Shown piece after piece: positions 27,601 through 35,538 of a stretch of 64,000 bases of DNA; the first letter of the stretch is position 1; each line of letters begins with the position of its first letter. A program made the translations under genes and the position numbers. The DNA comes from CBDDKZ01 sp965230415 (GTDB taxonomy: Bacteria; Bacteroidota; Bacteroidia; Cytophagales; JAAEPT01): NCBI GenBank assembly GCA_965230415.1, contig CBDDKZ010000005.1, positions 3,410,001-3,474,000 of the forward strand, written 5' to 3'. A model generated the notes under the pieces. The model saw only the letters and a list, made by a program, of their open reading frames with translations. It ran no database searches and had not been told where the DNA came from.

Positions 27601-27993
27601 AGCTAATTGGTTCATTAAAGTGCTGTCACTTGTTGTGTTCAATATACGGCCTGTTTGACGTTCATAAATATTTAAACCTTCAAATGTGCCTATCCATAAA
27701 TTACCCTTTTTGTCTTCATAAATACAATCGACCGTACTATTGGAAAGTGAATTGTTAGAGGTATCATTGGAGAATTTTTTAAACTCATAACCATCATATC
27801 TGTTTAGACCATTTTGGGTGCCTACCCATAAAAATCCCCTGGAATCCTGAATTGCAGTGTTAACAGTATTACTGGACAAACCGTTGGAGATGTCCAGGTG
27901 CTCAAACCGTATTTGCGGTCGCTGCGCCATTGTGGAATGCATCAATGTGCAGAGCAAGCAAAATACCATGATATTTAGTTTGCGTTTGTTCAC
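24649..27993 (-). CDS. Propeller-sensor PP2C (SpoIIE-type) phosphatase, SiaA-like
   Basis: A 1114-residue one-component transmembrane receptor. The signal peptide (MNKRKLNIMVFCLLCTLMHSTMA) is followed by two beta-propellers built from Reg_prop blades (GFLWVGTQNGLNRYDGY, GNLWIGTFEGLNIYE), about residues 30-700. Then come a Y_Y_Y domain (about 720-795), one membrane helix (about 803-823), a coiled coil (about 828-870), and a SpoIIE/PP2C domain from about 874. Metal-binding aspartates are in SGDFYW, ATADCTGHGVAGGF, GMDISI, MYSDGFADQFGG and QFDDILIVGY. It should dephosphorylate the SiaC-like protein encoded two genes downstream, taking the role of SiaA but with a periplasmic propeller as sensor. 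The ligand is unknown. Confidence 0.88.
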   Translation of the reverse strand: MNKRKLNIMVFCLLCTLMHSTMAQRPQIRFEHLDISNGLSSNTVNTAIQDSRGFLWVGTQNGLNRYDGYEFKKFSNDTSNNSLSNSTVDCIYEDKKGNLWIGTFEGLNIYERQTGRILNTTSDSTLMNQLALNNAINDIIEDNHGKFWLATGWKGILVLEDHKIIKSINTDSPENSRIPSNIVTKLAKDEDGSIWIGTTNGFCHMSQKNHKSICFSLNGPPGANNVNDLCIIGNSVYIGTKLGLAKFDKNTHQIDYLINDPYSYMAQISAINVKRIIKGNNNNLWIATENQGVLYYDISHAKYYAYTTSSHCNISSDHITHIAFDKNGGMWVTTKASGINFSNYKTNMFTNWVSSGINTTGMGSGPVTAFIEDKKGNLWTGVEGKGLYKLDKNRQLYDAFEANENLSSLESNIKSIALDDENNFWIATFGGGIHIANPDTGQGIISLNKRNDNLKSDQLSHIEIDHYGNIWVGTSSDGLILKPINYLDTTFFFKHNSNDVTSLSNDMITFVYSDSGNRLWVGTYGGLNLFNYDDSTFFCYTHSDINEGTISSAAVTCIHEDRTGIIWVGTGNGLNKFDPVKDRFTTFTTEDGLSSDVIYSIEEDERGHLWISTDEGICRFHTASHRVLKFDRQDGLVIKDFQMNSSYKNKEGNLFFGGINGYTMVAPSGATRNTIKPVVHLTNLSIHHKQVSTLSENTPLIKAIEETEELLLNYKQSVITIEFTALNFVTPEKNEYAYWLKGFDDDWNYIDHKRSVTFTNLDPGNYELHIKATNNDGVWSQNHRVLRIIIKPPIWRTWWFQGIGVAVIVGILFLIYNLRVRSIKKKNKILEERVVERTEEVRAQNEQILKQKDQILIQKQQMEDNMEVAKIVQMSVLPPEDVLKKKFPDSFILHQPKDIVSGDFYWIMQRGKRYYIATADCTGHGVAGGFLTMIGHNHLTEIVNNNNRLAAGAILDKLHAKIVETLRQRKDGSKSQDGMDISICIFEEGSNVMQYAGAINSIILIPVNEHRIINLEVDLNMIGSTFIKDNKSFNTYKVELNAGDSLYMYSDGFADQFGGNKGIEKLKKRRFQQFILDQNNLPMTEQCSNLQKFFTDWRGEVEQFDDILIVGYKV

Positions 27994-28231
27994 GAAACAT
28001 TCAAGTTAGTAAAATAGTACAGCCTTTATTTAAGTTTTGAGATCAAAAATTACAAGTTCAATTTAATAAAATCTTTTTTTCTTACATAAAAGAATTGAAA
28101 TATGATTTGCGAAACTTATATTTACTGACTTTCAGGTCAGTTAGTCTTTGAGCAAACACCTATGGATAATTGAAAGCCTTTTGTGTGATAGTTTATTGGT
28201 AGAAAAAGTTAAATATAGCAGCGCCCGATGT

Positions 28232-29173
28232 TTGTGCCGGAAGATTAAACGGAAGCAATTGCTTTTACTTTTCGTCCTGGGTATAACTCATGCTTCCTAT
28301 GCGCAGCGAGATCCGGTATTTACCCAATACCTATTTAATCATTCAATTATCAATCCTGCGTATGTAGGTCATATCGAAGACTTAACACTGGTAAGTCAAA
28401 ATAGATTGCAATGGTTGGGGATGGAGTCTGGTGCTCCTGTAACATACCTTATGACGATTACCGATCTATTAAAAAACGAAATAAACGGAGTAGGTGGTTT
28501 ACTCATGTATGATCATATTGGTGTTACTTCATCCACACAGGCGTCAGGGATGTTTTCACATCGAATAATATTAAAAAAGGCCACTCTTTCTTTAGGAATG
28601 CAAGGTGGCTTCGTTTATATAAAAAACGACAACCACTTGCTGAATCTGAAAGAAGAAGTCGACGTATCATTTCCACTAAACGGAGGAAGCGCTATATTAC
28701 CTAACTTTGGTTTTGGAGCTATTTTAACAACTAACCGCTACTATGCAGGGGTTTCAATACCGAGATTTATCAGTAATCCGCTTCAACCTGAACAAGAGTT
28801 GACAGAAGGGAAAGAAAATAGGTTTTACATGCTTAATGGCGGAATTGTTGTTCCTATAAATGAAAATTTAAAGGTAAAACCTAATTTCCTTCTGAAATAT
28901 ACGGAAGGTTCAAGAATTCAATATGATTTGAATACCAATTTTCTAATATATGATGTAATTTGGTTGGGTGTTTCGTATAGAAGCAGAGCGTCTTTGGATT
29001 TGATTTCCGAAATTGTCGTAAAGGAAAACTTACGATTTGGTTATTCGTATGATATAAGCTTGAGTCAACAAAGTATGTTTGCCGGAGGGGCACATGAAAT
29101 CATGCTTCAATATAAGATCAAGAAAAAAGAGGTGTTGAAAAATGAAAAACCTTACACACCTAGGTATTTTTGA
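28232..29173 (+). CDS. PorP/SprF family type IX secretion system membrane protein
   Basis: About 313 residues. The start is uncertain: no ATG suits, and in-frame TTG codons at 28148 and 28232 are possible. The latter gives a signal peptide MCRKIKRKQLLLLFVLGITHASYA and is preferred. The mature protein begins QRDPVFTQYLFNHSIINPAYVG, the PorP/SprF family hallmark, and continues as an outer-membrane beta-barrel ending in amphipathic strands (FGYSYDISLSQ, HEIMLQYKI). SprF-like proteins help particular gliding-type (type B) T9SS cargo, such as SprB, reach the surface. It is followed 6 bases later by a TPR/OmpA-like partner, the usual pairing. Which adhesin it serves is not decided by position; none is directly upstream. 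Confidence 0.88.
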   Translation: MCRKIKRKQLLLLFVLGITHASYAQRDPVFTQYLFNHSIINPAYVGHIEDLTLVSQNRLQWLGMESGAPVTYLMTITDLLKNEINGVGGLLMYDHIGVTSSTQASGMFSHRIILKKATLSLGMQGGFVYIKNDNHLLNLKEEVDVSFPLNGGSAILPNFGFGAILTTNRYYAGVSIPRFISNPLQPEQELTEGKENRFYMLNGGIVVPINENLKVKPNFLLKYTEGSRIQYDLNTNFLIYDVIWLGVSYRSRASLDLISEIVVKENLRFGYSYDISLSQQSMFAGGAHEIMLQYKIKKKEVLKNEKPYTPRYF

Positions 29174-29179
29174 GTTGGA

Positions 29180-32100
29180 ATGAAAAAGCTACTGTTGTAT
29201 ATAGTACTCTTCTCTTTCTTTGGTTCATTTCATTGTTGGGGACAAGATGATGTCAAAGTTGGGGTGTCTGTAATTATAAAAAAAGCAGATAGGCTGTATG
29301 ATGATTACAAGTTTCAGCAAGCACTAAATCAGTATTTAAAAGCTTCTCGAATAGATGGTGAGGACGATATTTTAAAACTAAAGATTGCCGAAACTTATAT
29401 GCAACTTCATGAATATTTCAAGGCAGAAATGTGGTATGAAAGAGGCATAGGCTCAGGAAAAGGTATTCCTTCTAAGTACATTTTACATTATGCACAAGTA
29501 TTGAGGAACAATGAAAAATATGCTGAATCTAAAAAATGGTTCGATCTTTTTGATGATAGAGTGGGGGGAGATATGGATGCAAAAGCCCAATTGTTTTTCA
29601 TGGATAATTTGAAGTATTATCATAAAGACTCCCTCAAATACGTTGTTGAAATTATGCCATTTAATACAATAAGTGCCGAATTTGCTCCTGCTTATAGTAA
29701 CGGGAAATTGTACTTTTTGTCGAATCGGTATAAAAAGAATGCTTCACTCGAAGATGCCGATGTCTATACCGATCGTTATGTCGTAAATATTCAAAATGAC
29801 AGCTCTGAAGTAAACCCGGTTTATCCTGGGAGGAAATTGAAGTTTCAGGAAGGGCCTTGTGCTTTTTATGATAATGGAAACAAAGTCATTGTTACGCGTA
29901 GTCCTCAGAGTACTAAAAAGTCAGGAGCAGACAGGAATAAGCTAAAGCTTTATAAAGCCATACAAACGAAAGATGGGTCAATAGAACAATTTAAACAATT
30001 AGAGATTGTAAAAAATGGAGTAAGTATAGGGCATCCGGCAGTAAGTAGTGATGGAAAGAATCTGTTTTTTATAATGGATACAGAAGGTGGAGTAGGAAAG
30101 GCAGACCTATATTCTTCCGAATTCATAGAAGGTAAGTGGACCGACCCCAAAAATATGGGGATGTATATCAACACGCCTGGTGACGAAATGTTTCCCTATT
30201 TGTTGAATGACAGTGTGCTTTATTTTACGTCAAACGGACACCCGGGGCTGGGGGGACTGGATGTATTTAAAGTAGATCTTTTTGAAGGGGGGAACCCGGT
30301 GCCGGTAAATCTCGGAGTTCCGATAAATTCGGCGAAGGACGATTTTGGTATGATATTTATCAATGATAATGAAGGATTTTTTTCCTCAAATAGAAAAGGA
30401 GGAGTGGGTAGTGATGATATTTATTCTTTTAGCCAGGAAAAAACGAGACATGTTGTTTTGGAAGGGTTTACTAAAGACCGTGTTGCTGAACCCCTAAATA
30501 TGGGGCATGTACTTATGTATGATGACGTTACAAAGGAAAGAATTGGGAAAAGTGACGAAAATGGCTTCTTTAGAATGGAACTGGAAGAAGGAAGAGAATA
30601 TTTGATGGTGCCTCGTGCTACTGCCAAGCCTACAACATTTACCATTCATTTTGAAGGATTCATTCGTGAGAATAAAGATACATCGAACATTTTGGATGTG
30701 TTGATAATCAATCACTATACAAAGGAACAGGTATCTAAAAAAACAGAAGACGGCTTCATAAAATTTGATTTGCATGAAGGAGTTGACTATGAAATTCGTG
30801 TTATCGTTGCAGATGGATCAAACGTGGATCCAACCGATATTCGTTTTGAAGGTTTTGTAACCAATGACTCCTACCCGCATATTAATCTGGGTGAAGTCCG
30901 CATTATGGATGCGTTTGAAGACCTTGTTATGTTTAGAAGTGATAAGAATGGCTTTTTTAATTTTTCGATGGAAGGCAACAGGTTATACCTTGTTAATGCG
31001 CAAAGGAGAGGTGTTGATGAGTTTTATGAGCTTGTGTTTGAGGGATTTATAAAGAATAGAAAGGATACCTCTCAAATAGTTGAATTTGAAATAATTGATC
31101 CCGTAAGCGGAAAAAAAATCTACAAAAAGAATACCAGGGAGTATACAAAGTTTATTATTGAAAAAGATAAAGAATATACCTTTCAGGCCAGGTTAAAAGA
31201 CTCTTCAATTGTAGATGTTTCTCAAATTCGATTTGAGGGTTTTGTAAAAGGTCTGGATATGCCTATAATAATTAGTGAGGCAAGAATAATGGATCGGGAT
31301 AATAAAAAGGAACTCTTCAAAAGTAACAAGTACGGCTTCTTTAATTTTGATATGATCAACAAAAGGGAATATTCAATTGCCGTACGTAAAAAAACGAATC
31401 CCTATAAAATCTGGTACGAAGGTTTCATGCTTAATAATGTTGATTCTATTTCTCCGGCAGAGATTAATATTGTCAATGTAGAAACGGGAAGAAATACTTT
31501 TTCCAGTGATGGTAAATATTTTGGTTTTGAGCTGGAAGAAGGTGTGCGGTATAAAATTAAAGCTCAAATCAACGATTCGTCTAAGTACGATTTAGCGGAA
31601 AATTTGACATTTGAAGGTTTTGCATCGCTAAGGGGGCAAAAGATCAACGCCGGAAAAAGGACAGTGGTTATTCTGCCATCAGGAGATAAGATGTTGGAGT
31701 CGGGTTCTAATGGCTATTTTAAGTTTTTACCACCAAAAGATCAAGCGGTGACTATAAAGCTGTTAGACGATTCTTATCGCAAGAAAGGTAACACAAAAGT
31801 GTTGTTTTCAGGATTCGTTAAAAGTGATATGAATTCAAATACAAACGTCAATATTCTCGTGATTGATAAAGAAAACGGAATTGAGCTTCTCAATGAGGAC
31901 TTCAACGGTTATTTCGAATTTGAATTGCAGGAAGGTAAAGAATATAAGTTTAGTGTTAAACCACTTCCGGTAATGAAAAATGTCGTTCAACAAGTGGGGC
32001 TCATAGCAGTACAAAATGGTGAATTCCTAGATCAAATAATTATAGAAGAGACAGCTTCTGGTAAGCTTTTTGAGATGACTTGGGATGATGGTAATGTCTA

Positions 32101-32554
32101 CTATGATGATGGGATTATAAAACGAAGCTTTGAGAAAAAAATATCATACAACTTCGTTAACGTTGAAGATATTGCTAACTACTTATCTGAACAAGGTGTC
32201 GTGGTAGAGGATACGCTCTTAATAAGAGGTGTTTATTTTCCCGCCAATAGTACTTCATTATTAGAAAAGAATAAGGAGAATATTTTTCCATTAGTGGAGT
32301 TAATGAAAAAACACCAACTTCTTAAGTTAGCATTCTGTTCCCATGATGATGGAGTTGGTGATACTCGTTATAACGAAAAATTGGTTATTGAAAGAAATAA
32401 TATTATAGAAAAATACATGAGGGTAAATGATGTTCCCCCTTTCAGAATAACGAGAGTGACAGACAAACAAATGTTGGAATTAAAAAAGGAAAAATGTGAA
32501 GACTGTGAAGAGGCAATAAAACGTAGAACCGACTTTTACCTTCTTGCATTTTGA
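29180..32554 (+). CDS. TPR-PD40-OmpA-like outer-membrane protein with FEGF repeats
   Basis: A 1124-residue protein. The signal peptide ends near FHCWGQ. TPR-like helices (about 20-150) are followed by WD40/PD40-like blades (about 160-415; APAYSNGKLYFLSNR, HPAVSSDGKNLFF, DEMFPYLLNDSVLYFTS). Then come eight repeats of about 61-67 residues, each opened by (F/Y)xGF, at about residues 423, 489, 556, 619, 684, 744, 810 and 875, with an internal GFFxFxLxxGxxY-like strand. The last ~120 residues are OmpA-like (GVYFPANSTSLLEKN, CSHDDGVGDTRYN, IKRRTDFYLL), though the usual HTD is altered. Family context: proteins of this plan are encoded beside sprF and anchor T9SS partners to peptidoglycan. The FEGF array is longer than in the usual architecture, where a single carboxypeptidase-regulatory-like domain sits here. 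Confidence 0.82.
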   Translation: MKKLLLYIVLFSFFGSFHCWGQDDVKVGVSVIIKKADRLYDDYKFQQALNQYLKASRIDGEDDILKLKIAETYMQLHEYFKAEMWYERGIGSGKGIPSKYILHYAQVLRNNEKYAESKKWFDLFDDRVGGDMDAKAQLFFMDNLKYYHKDSLKYVVEIMPFNTISAEFAPAYSNGKLYFLSNRYKKNASLEDADVYTDRYVVNIQNDSSEVNPVYPGRKLKFQEGPCAFYDNGNKVIVTRSPQSTKKSGADRNKLKLYKAIQTKDGSIEQFKQLEIVKNGVSIGHPAVSSDGKNLFFIMDTEGGVGKADLYSSEFIEGKWTDPKNMGMYINTPGDEMFPYLLNDSVLYFTSNGHPGLGGLDVFKVDLFEGGNPVPVNLGVPINSAKDDFGMIFINDNEGFFSSNRKGGVGSDDIYSFSQEKTRHVVLEGFTKDRVAEPLNMGHVLMYDDVTKERIGKSDENGFFRMELEEGREYLMVPRATAKPTTFTIHFEGFIRENKDTSNILDVLIINHYTKEQVSKKTEDGFIKFDLHEGVDYEIRVIVADGSNVDPTDIRFEGFVTNDSYPHINLGEVRIMDAFEDLVMFRSDKNGFFNFSMEGNRLYLVNAQRRGVDEFYELVFEGFIKNRKDTSQIVEFEIIDPVSGKKIYKKNTREYTKFIIEKDKEYTFQARLKDSSIVDVSQIRFEGFVKGLDMPIIISEARIMDRDNKKELFKSNKYGFFNFDMINKREYSIAVRKKTNPYKIWYEGFMLNNVDSISPAEINIVNVETGRNTFSSDGKYFGFELEEGVRYKIKAQINDSSKYDLAENLTFEGFASLRGQKINAGKRTVVILPSGDKMLESGSNGYFKFLPPKDQAVTIKLLDDSYRKKGNTKVLFSGFVKSDMNSNTNVNILVIDKENGIELLNEDFNGYFEFELQEGKEYKFSVKPLPVMKNVVQQVGLIAVQNGEFLDQIIIEETASGKLFEMTWDDGNVYYDDGIIKRSFEKKISYNFVNVEDIANYLSEQGVVVEDTLLIRGVYFPANSTSLLEKNKENIFPLVELMKKHQLLKLAFCSHDDGVGDTRYNEKLVIERNNIIEKYMRVNDVPPFRITRVTDKQMLELKKEKCEDCEEAIKRRTDFYLLAF

Positions 32555-32575
32555 TAATAAAATAAACTCAAGCGG

Positions 32576-33010
32576 ATGAAACAATTTATTATACCATTGT
32601 TGATATGCTTATTTTCTCTCTGCGCAGGGACTTATTCAGTCAATGCTCAGTGTAAAGCGAAGGACTTTGAGCAGGCCAGTATTTTGAAGATGCCGGGAAG
32701 GTTCAAACACAAACATACTTTTGAATTGACAAAAGATAAAGTTAATTCAAAGGGTGAGACAGAGTTCAGTTTAATACTCAAACGAGGTACACTTTATATG
32801 TTGAACATCGCAAACTATAGAGGTGAAGAAGCCAATATTGTTGTAGAGCTATATAATGCGAAGAGAGAGTTAGTGGCAAAAAATTACAAGAACGGTAAAT
32901 ATTGGTCTATAGGTTATGCTTGTTATGAAAGTGGGGTTCATTACTTTAAATTCAAATTTATGAATACCAACAAATACTGTGGTATTGGTGTATTAGGTGA
33001 AGGAAAGTAG
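32576..33010 (+). CDS. Small secreted protein of unknown function
   Basis: A 144-residue protein with a clear signal peptide (MKQFIIPLLICLFSLCAGTYSVNA, cut before QCKAK). The mature part is rich in beta strands and lysine (HKHTFELTKDKVNSKG, FSLILKRGTLYMLNIANY, IVVELYNAKRELVAKN) and has three cysteines, the last in NKYCGIGVLG at the C-terminus. I do not recognise a family. It starts 21 bases after the OmpA-like gene, so it is probably co-transcribed with the SprF/OmpA-like pair and may be a periplasmic or outer-membrane accessory. Confidence 0.7.
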   Translation: MKQFIIPLLICLFSLCAGTYSVNAQCKAKDFEQASILKMPGRFKHKHTFELTKDKVNSKGETEFSLILKRGTLYMLNIANYRGEEANIVVELYNAKRELVAKNYKNGKYWSIGYACYESGVHYFKFKFMNTNKYCGIGVLGEGK

Positions 33011-33259
33011 CACTAAAATCTTTAACGCTAAATTTTTTCTAAGGATAAAAAATATTTTATAAAATAGGCGTAGCACGTAAAGTGTGGATAACTGCATCGT
33101 GAAAATTACTTAGTTTACGTAAATTGAGGAATTATTTTTTTACTTATAGTTAATTTTGTTTAACTATTTTTTTGCTAGATTGAGAATACTGCTCCTAGAA
33201 AAAGGTTCAGAATACACTTACAACTTTAACCCTTTGTTTAGAAGGTCGTACAATTATTC

Positions 33260-33853
33260 ATGGGGGTTAAATACAGTTTTTCATCAATGGCTAGAGGTTC
33301 TTACAAATTTAAGATAATTATTCTACTTTCTTTTTTGGTAATAGGGCTGGGATTACGTGGCTTATCCAAAGATCGGGTTTGGAATAAAAAAGTCGCTCTA
33401 AACGAAAGTAATAACCATATAAAAGTAAAAAGTAATTATTTATATCATTTATCAAGTTTATTAGAATGGCCGGAGTCGAAGAGTCAAGACGAATTCGTGA
33501 TAGGGATTTTTGATAATACTCAATTGTTTGATCGCCTCAAAGAATTGGCGAAATCAAAACTTGTTAATAATCAAAAAGTGAAGGTTGTTTTACTGGAAGA
33601 TTTGAATGATCTAAATGAATGCCATATCGTATATTTACCGGAAAATACTTCTCGATCCTATCAGGTGATTTCTCAAATAACTCAACAAAAGGGCTGTCTG
33701 CTTGTTGCCGACAGATATAGTGTAATTGCCCGATCTTCGGGCGTTTGTTTTATCAATAAGAAGGGGAGGGTTCATTTTGAAATTAATGAACAATGGATAA
33801 AAGAAGCGGGAATTGAACTTGAGTATAAGTCAAGTAACCTCGGGGTAAATTGA
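33260..33853 (+). CDS. YfiR-like (DUF4154) periplasmic protein
   Basis: 197 residues, or 188 if the second in-frame ATG at 33287 is used, which gives a more normal signal peptide (MARGSYKFKIIILLSFLVIGLG). The mature region fits the YfiR/DUF4154 pattern: KSNYLYHLSSLLEWP, FVIGIFDNTQLFDRL, CHIVYLPEN, CLLVADRYSVIARSSGVCFI, and VHFEINEQWIKEAGIEL. In Pseudomonas, YfiR is a periplasmic repressor of the cyclase YfiN. In Bacteroidota similar proteins are often encoded beside sensor kinases. Here it precedes a 7TMR-DISM kinase gene that an insertion sequence has broken, so the presumed pair is probably inactive. Confidence 0.75.
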   Translation: MGVKYSFSSMARGSYKFKIIILLSFLVIGLGLRGLSKDRVWNKKVALNESNNHIKVKSNYLYHLSSLLEWPESKSQDEFVIGIFDNTQLFDRLKELAKSKLVNNQKVKVVLLEDLNDLNECHIVYLPENTSRSYQVISQITQQKGCLLVADRYSVIARSSGVCFINKKGRVHFEINEQWIKEAGIELEYKSSNLGVN

Positions 33854-34079
33854 AAATTTTTTTATAATGAAAAATAGTTTTTTTATTACAAGAGACTACG
33901 GTATGCCATAAAATTCATTTGTTAATGGAGTGCATAACTATTTTCATAGTATTTCTGCCAAATAGATTTGTAATAAAAATTGCCGAAGCATTATTTTCAA
34001 CGATCATGAGATAAAAAGTACGGACTGAAGGTTAATTTAGTAACTTAGATAGTTTACTAATTGAAATGAAAGTACATTG

Positions 34080-34175
34080 TTGATAAGTAAGACGTTCAAA
34101 ATCTTAGGACTTTTGTATTGTGTATCGATAGGCAATCTATTCGGTACGACCATACACTTTTCTTCAGAAAAGGAT
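34080..34175 (+). pseudogene. 5' fragment of the interrupted 7TMR-DISM histidine kinase gene
   Basis: From a TTG at 34080 (another at 34077) the frame reads as a signal peptide, MISKTFKILGLLYCVSIG, ending NLFGTTIHFSSEKD. It then meets a stop codon formed by the first bases of the insertion sequence (TGA at 34176-34178). The last codon, GAT, is also the left copy of the target duplication. Deleting the element plus one GAT joins this frame directly to the kinase frame at 35470, giving a 679-residue protein. Confidence 0.8.
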
Positions 34176-34217
34176 TGATCATCCCCCAAAAATTAGGACA
34201 GTAAGTTAAACTTTAAA

Positions 34218-34514
34218 ATGATTAAATTTACTGTTATGGCAAGTAGAAGAAAATTCACCTCAAAATTTAAAACCAAAGTTGTATTGGAATGCATAAAAGA
34301 GCAATCAACAGTGGCCCAATTGGCTCAAAAATATGATTTACATCCCACGCAAATCAATACATGGAAACGTGAGTTCCTTTCAAATGCGGAACAAGTATTT
34401 GACTCGGGAAATACATCTGGTAAAAGCCAAGAAGAAACCGAAAAGGATCAACTCCTCAAGACTATAGGTCAATTGAAAGTTGAAAATGATTTTTTAAAGA
34501 ACGCCTTGCGGTAA
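34218..34514 (+). CDS. IS3-family transposase OrfA
   Basis: A 98-residue DNA-binding protein with an N-terminal helix-turn-helix (KFTSKFKTKVVLECIKEQ, VAQLAQKYDLHPTQINTWKREF) and a C-terminal leucine-zipper-like helix ending ENDFLKNALR. Near its end the zero-frame codons GAT-TTT-TTA contain the heptamer T-TTT-TTA (34490-34496). A -1 slip there continues into the orfB frame to give the OrfAB transposase. Confidence 0.9.
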   Translation: MIKFTVMASRRKFTSKFKTKVVLECIKEQSTVAQLAQKYDLHPTQINTWKREFLSNAEQVFDSGNTSGKSQEETEKDQLLKTIGQLKVENDFLKNALR

Positions 34515-34534
34515 AGCCTCTCAAGGAAAGACGA

Positions 34535-35419
34535 ATGGTGATAAGCAAGGATCACCCTCAACTAAGTATAGTGAAACAATGTGAGTTATTACAGGTTCAT
34601 CGCTCAGGTATTTATTATCAACCGCGAGAAGAATCACCTTTAAACCTAGAGTTAATGCGTTTAATTGACCAACACTATCTGGATCATCCCGAAAAAGGTG
34701 CACCAAGAATGTATACCTGGCTGACACGTGACAAGGGGTATGAAGTTAGTCGCAACCGAATAGACCGATTGTATTATCGAATTATGGGCTTACGAGCTAT
34801 TTTACCAGGTAAACACACCTCCAAGAGGCATAAAAACCATAAAGTTTACCCTTATTTACTTCGGGGGCTTCAGGTAGATCGCTCTAATCAGGTGTGGGCT
34901 ACTGATATCACATATATTCCTATGAAAAAAGGCTTCATGTACCTTTGTGCCGTCATAGATCTACACAGCCGGTTTGTAGTGAATTGGTCAGTATCTAATA
35001 CCATGGATGCGGAATGGTGTAAAGAAACGATTGAAACGGCGATCATGATGCATGGAAAGCCTGAAATAATAAACACTGATCAGGGATGTCAATTTACTTC
35101 TGAGGTATTCAGCACGTTTATTTTGGAAAAAGGCATCCAATTAAGCATGGATGGCAAAGGTAGAGCTACCGATAACGCATTCATAGAGCGATTATGGCGT
35201 AGCGTAAAGTATGAAAAAGTATACATCAACCCACCTAAAGATGGTGCTCATCTCTATCGGTTGTTGAATGAGTATTTTGATTACTACAATTATGAAAGAA
35301 GGCATCAATCAATTGGCGATAACCGGCCAACTGATTTGTTTGTTTCCAACATCTCAACACCAGCCGAAATAAATCACAAAATTCCGGGTATTGATATGTT
35401 GAAAACCCTGCTAATTTAA
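34535..35419 (+). CDS. IS3-family transposase OrfB (DDE integrase domain)
   Basis: A 294-residue catalytic part with the retroviral-integrase (rve) fold. The DDE triad is visible as WATDITYIPM, INTDQGCQFTS and DNAFIERLWRSVKYE, with the last two about 35 residues apart, as in IS3 elements. The N-terminus has the HTH_21-like segment (QCELLQVHRSGIYYQ, GAPRMYTWL). The frame is open upstream to 34490, overlapping orfA by 25 bases, so the active enzyme is probably the frameshifted OrfAB fusion. The ATG at 34535 would give OrfB alone. Confidence 0.92.
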   Translation: MVISKDHPQLSIVKQCELLQVHRSGIYYQPREESPLNLELMRLIDQHYLDHPEKGAPRMYTWLTRDKGYEVSRNRIDRLYYRIMGLRAILPGKHTSKRHKNHKVYPYLLRGLQVDRSNQVWATDITYIPMKKGFMYLCAVIDLHSRFVVNWSVSNTMDAEWCKETIETAIMMHGKPEIINTDQGCQFTSEVFSTFILEKGIQLSMDGKGRATDNAFIERLWRSVKYEKVYINPPKDGAHLYRLLNEYFDYYNYERRHQSIGDNRPTDLFVSNISTPAEINHKIPGIDMLKTLLI

Positions 35420-35538
35420 TATCTTAATTAATAATATAATCTGTCCTAATAATTGGGGTAACTACAGATTTTTTATTTGTCGACGCTAGCCAATTATTTT
35501 TTTTTTCGGAAAAAGAGGCATCTCATTCCATTCAAGAT

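Larger units (their letters stand above)
34176..35466 (+). mobile_element. IS3-family insertion sequence
   Basis: A 1291-bp element. Its ends are imperfect inverted repeats (34176-34201 and 35441-35466) that begin TG and share the inner block CCCCAA..ATTAGGACAG. It is flanked by a 3-bp direct repeat GAT (34173-34175 and 35467-35469), the short target duplication expected of IS3 elements. It carries overlapping orfA and orfB in the +1/-1 arrangement of that family. It sits in a histidine kinase gene, and both halves remain in frame around it. The clean ends and intact transposase suggest a recent insertion. Confidence 0.93.

Noticed and set aside
33260..33853. A complete YfiBNR-type cyclase system
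   Set aside because: No GGDEF protein or YfiB-type lipoprotein is adjacent; only the YfiR-like part is supported.
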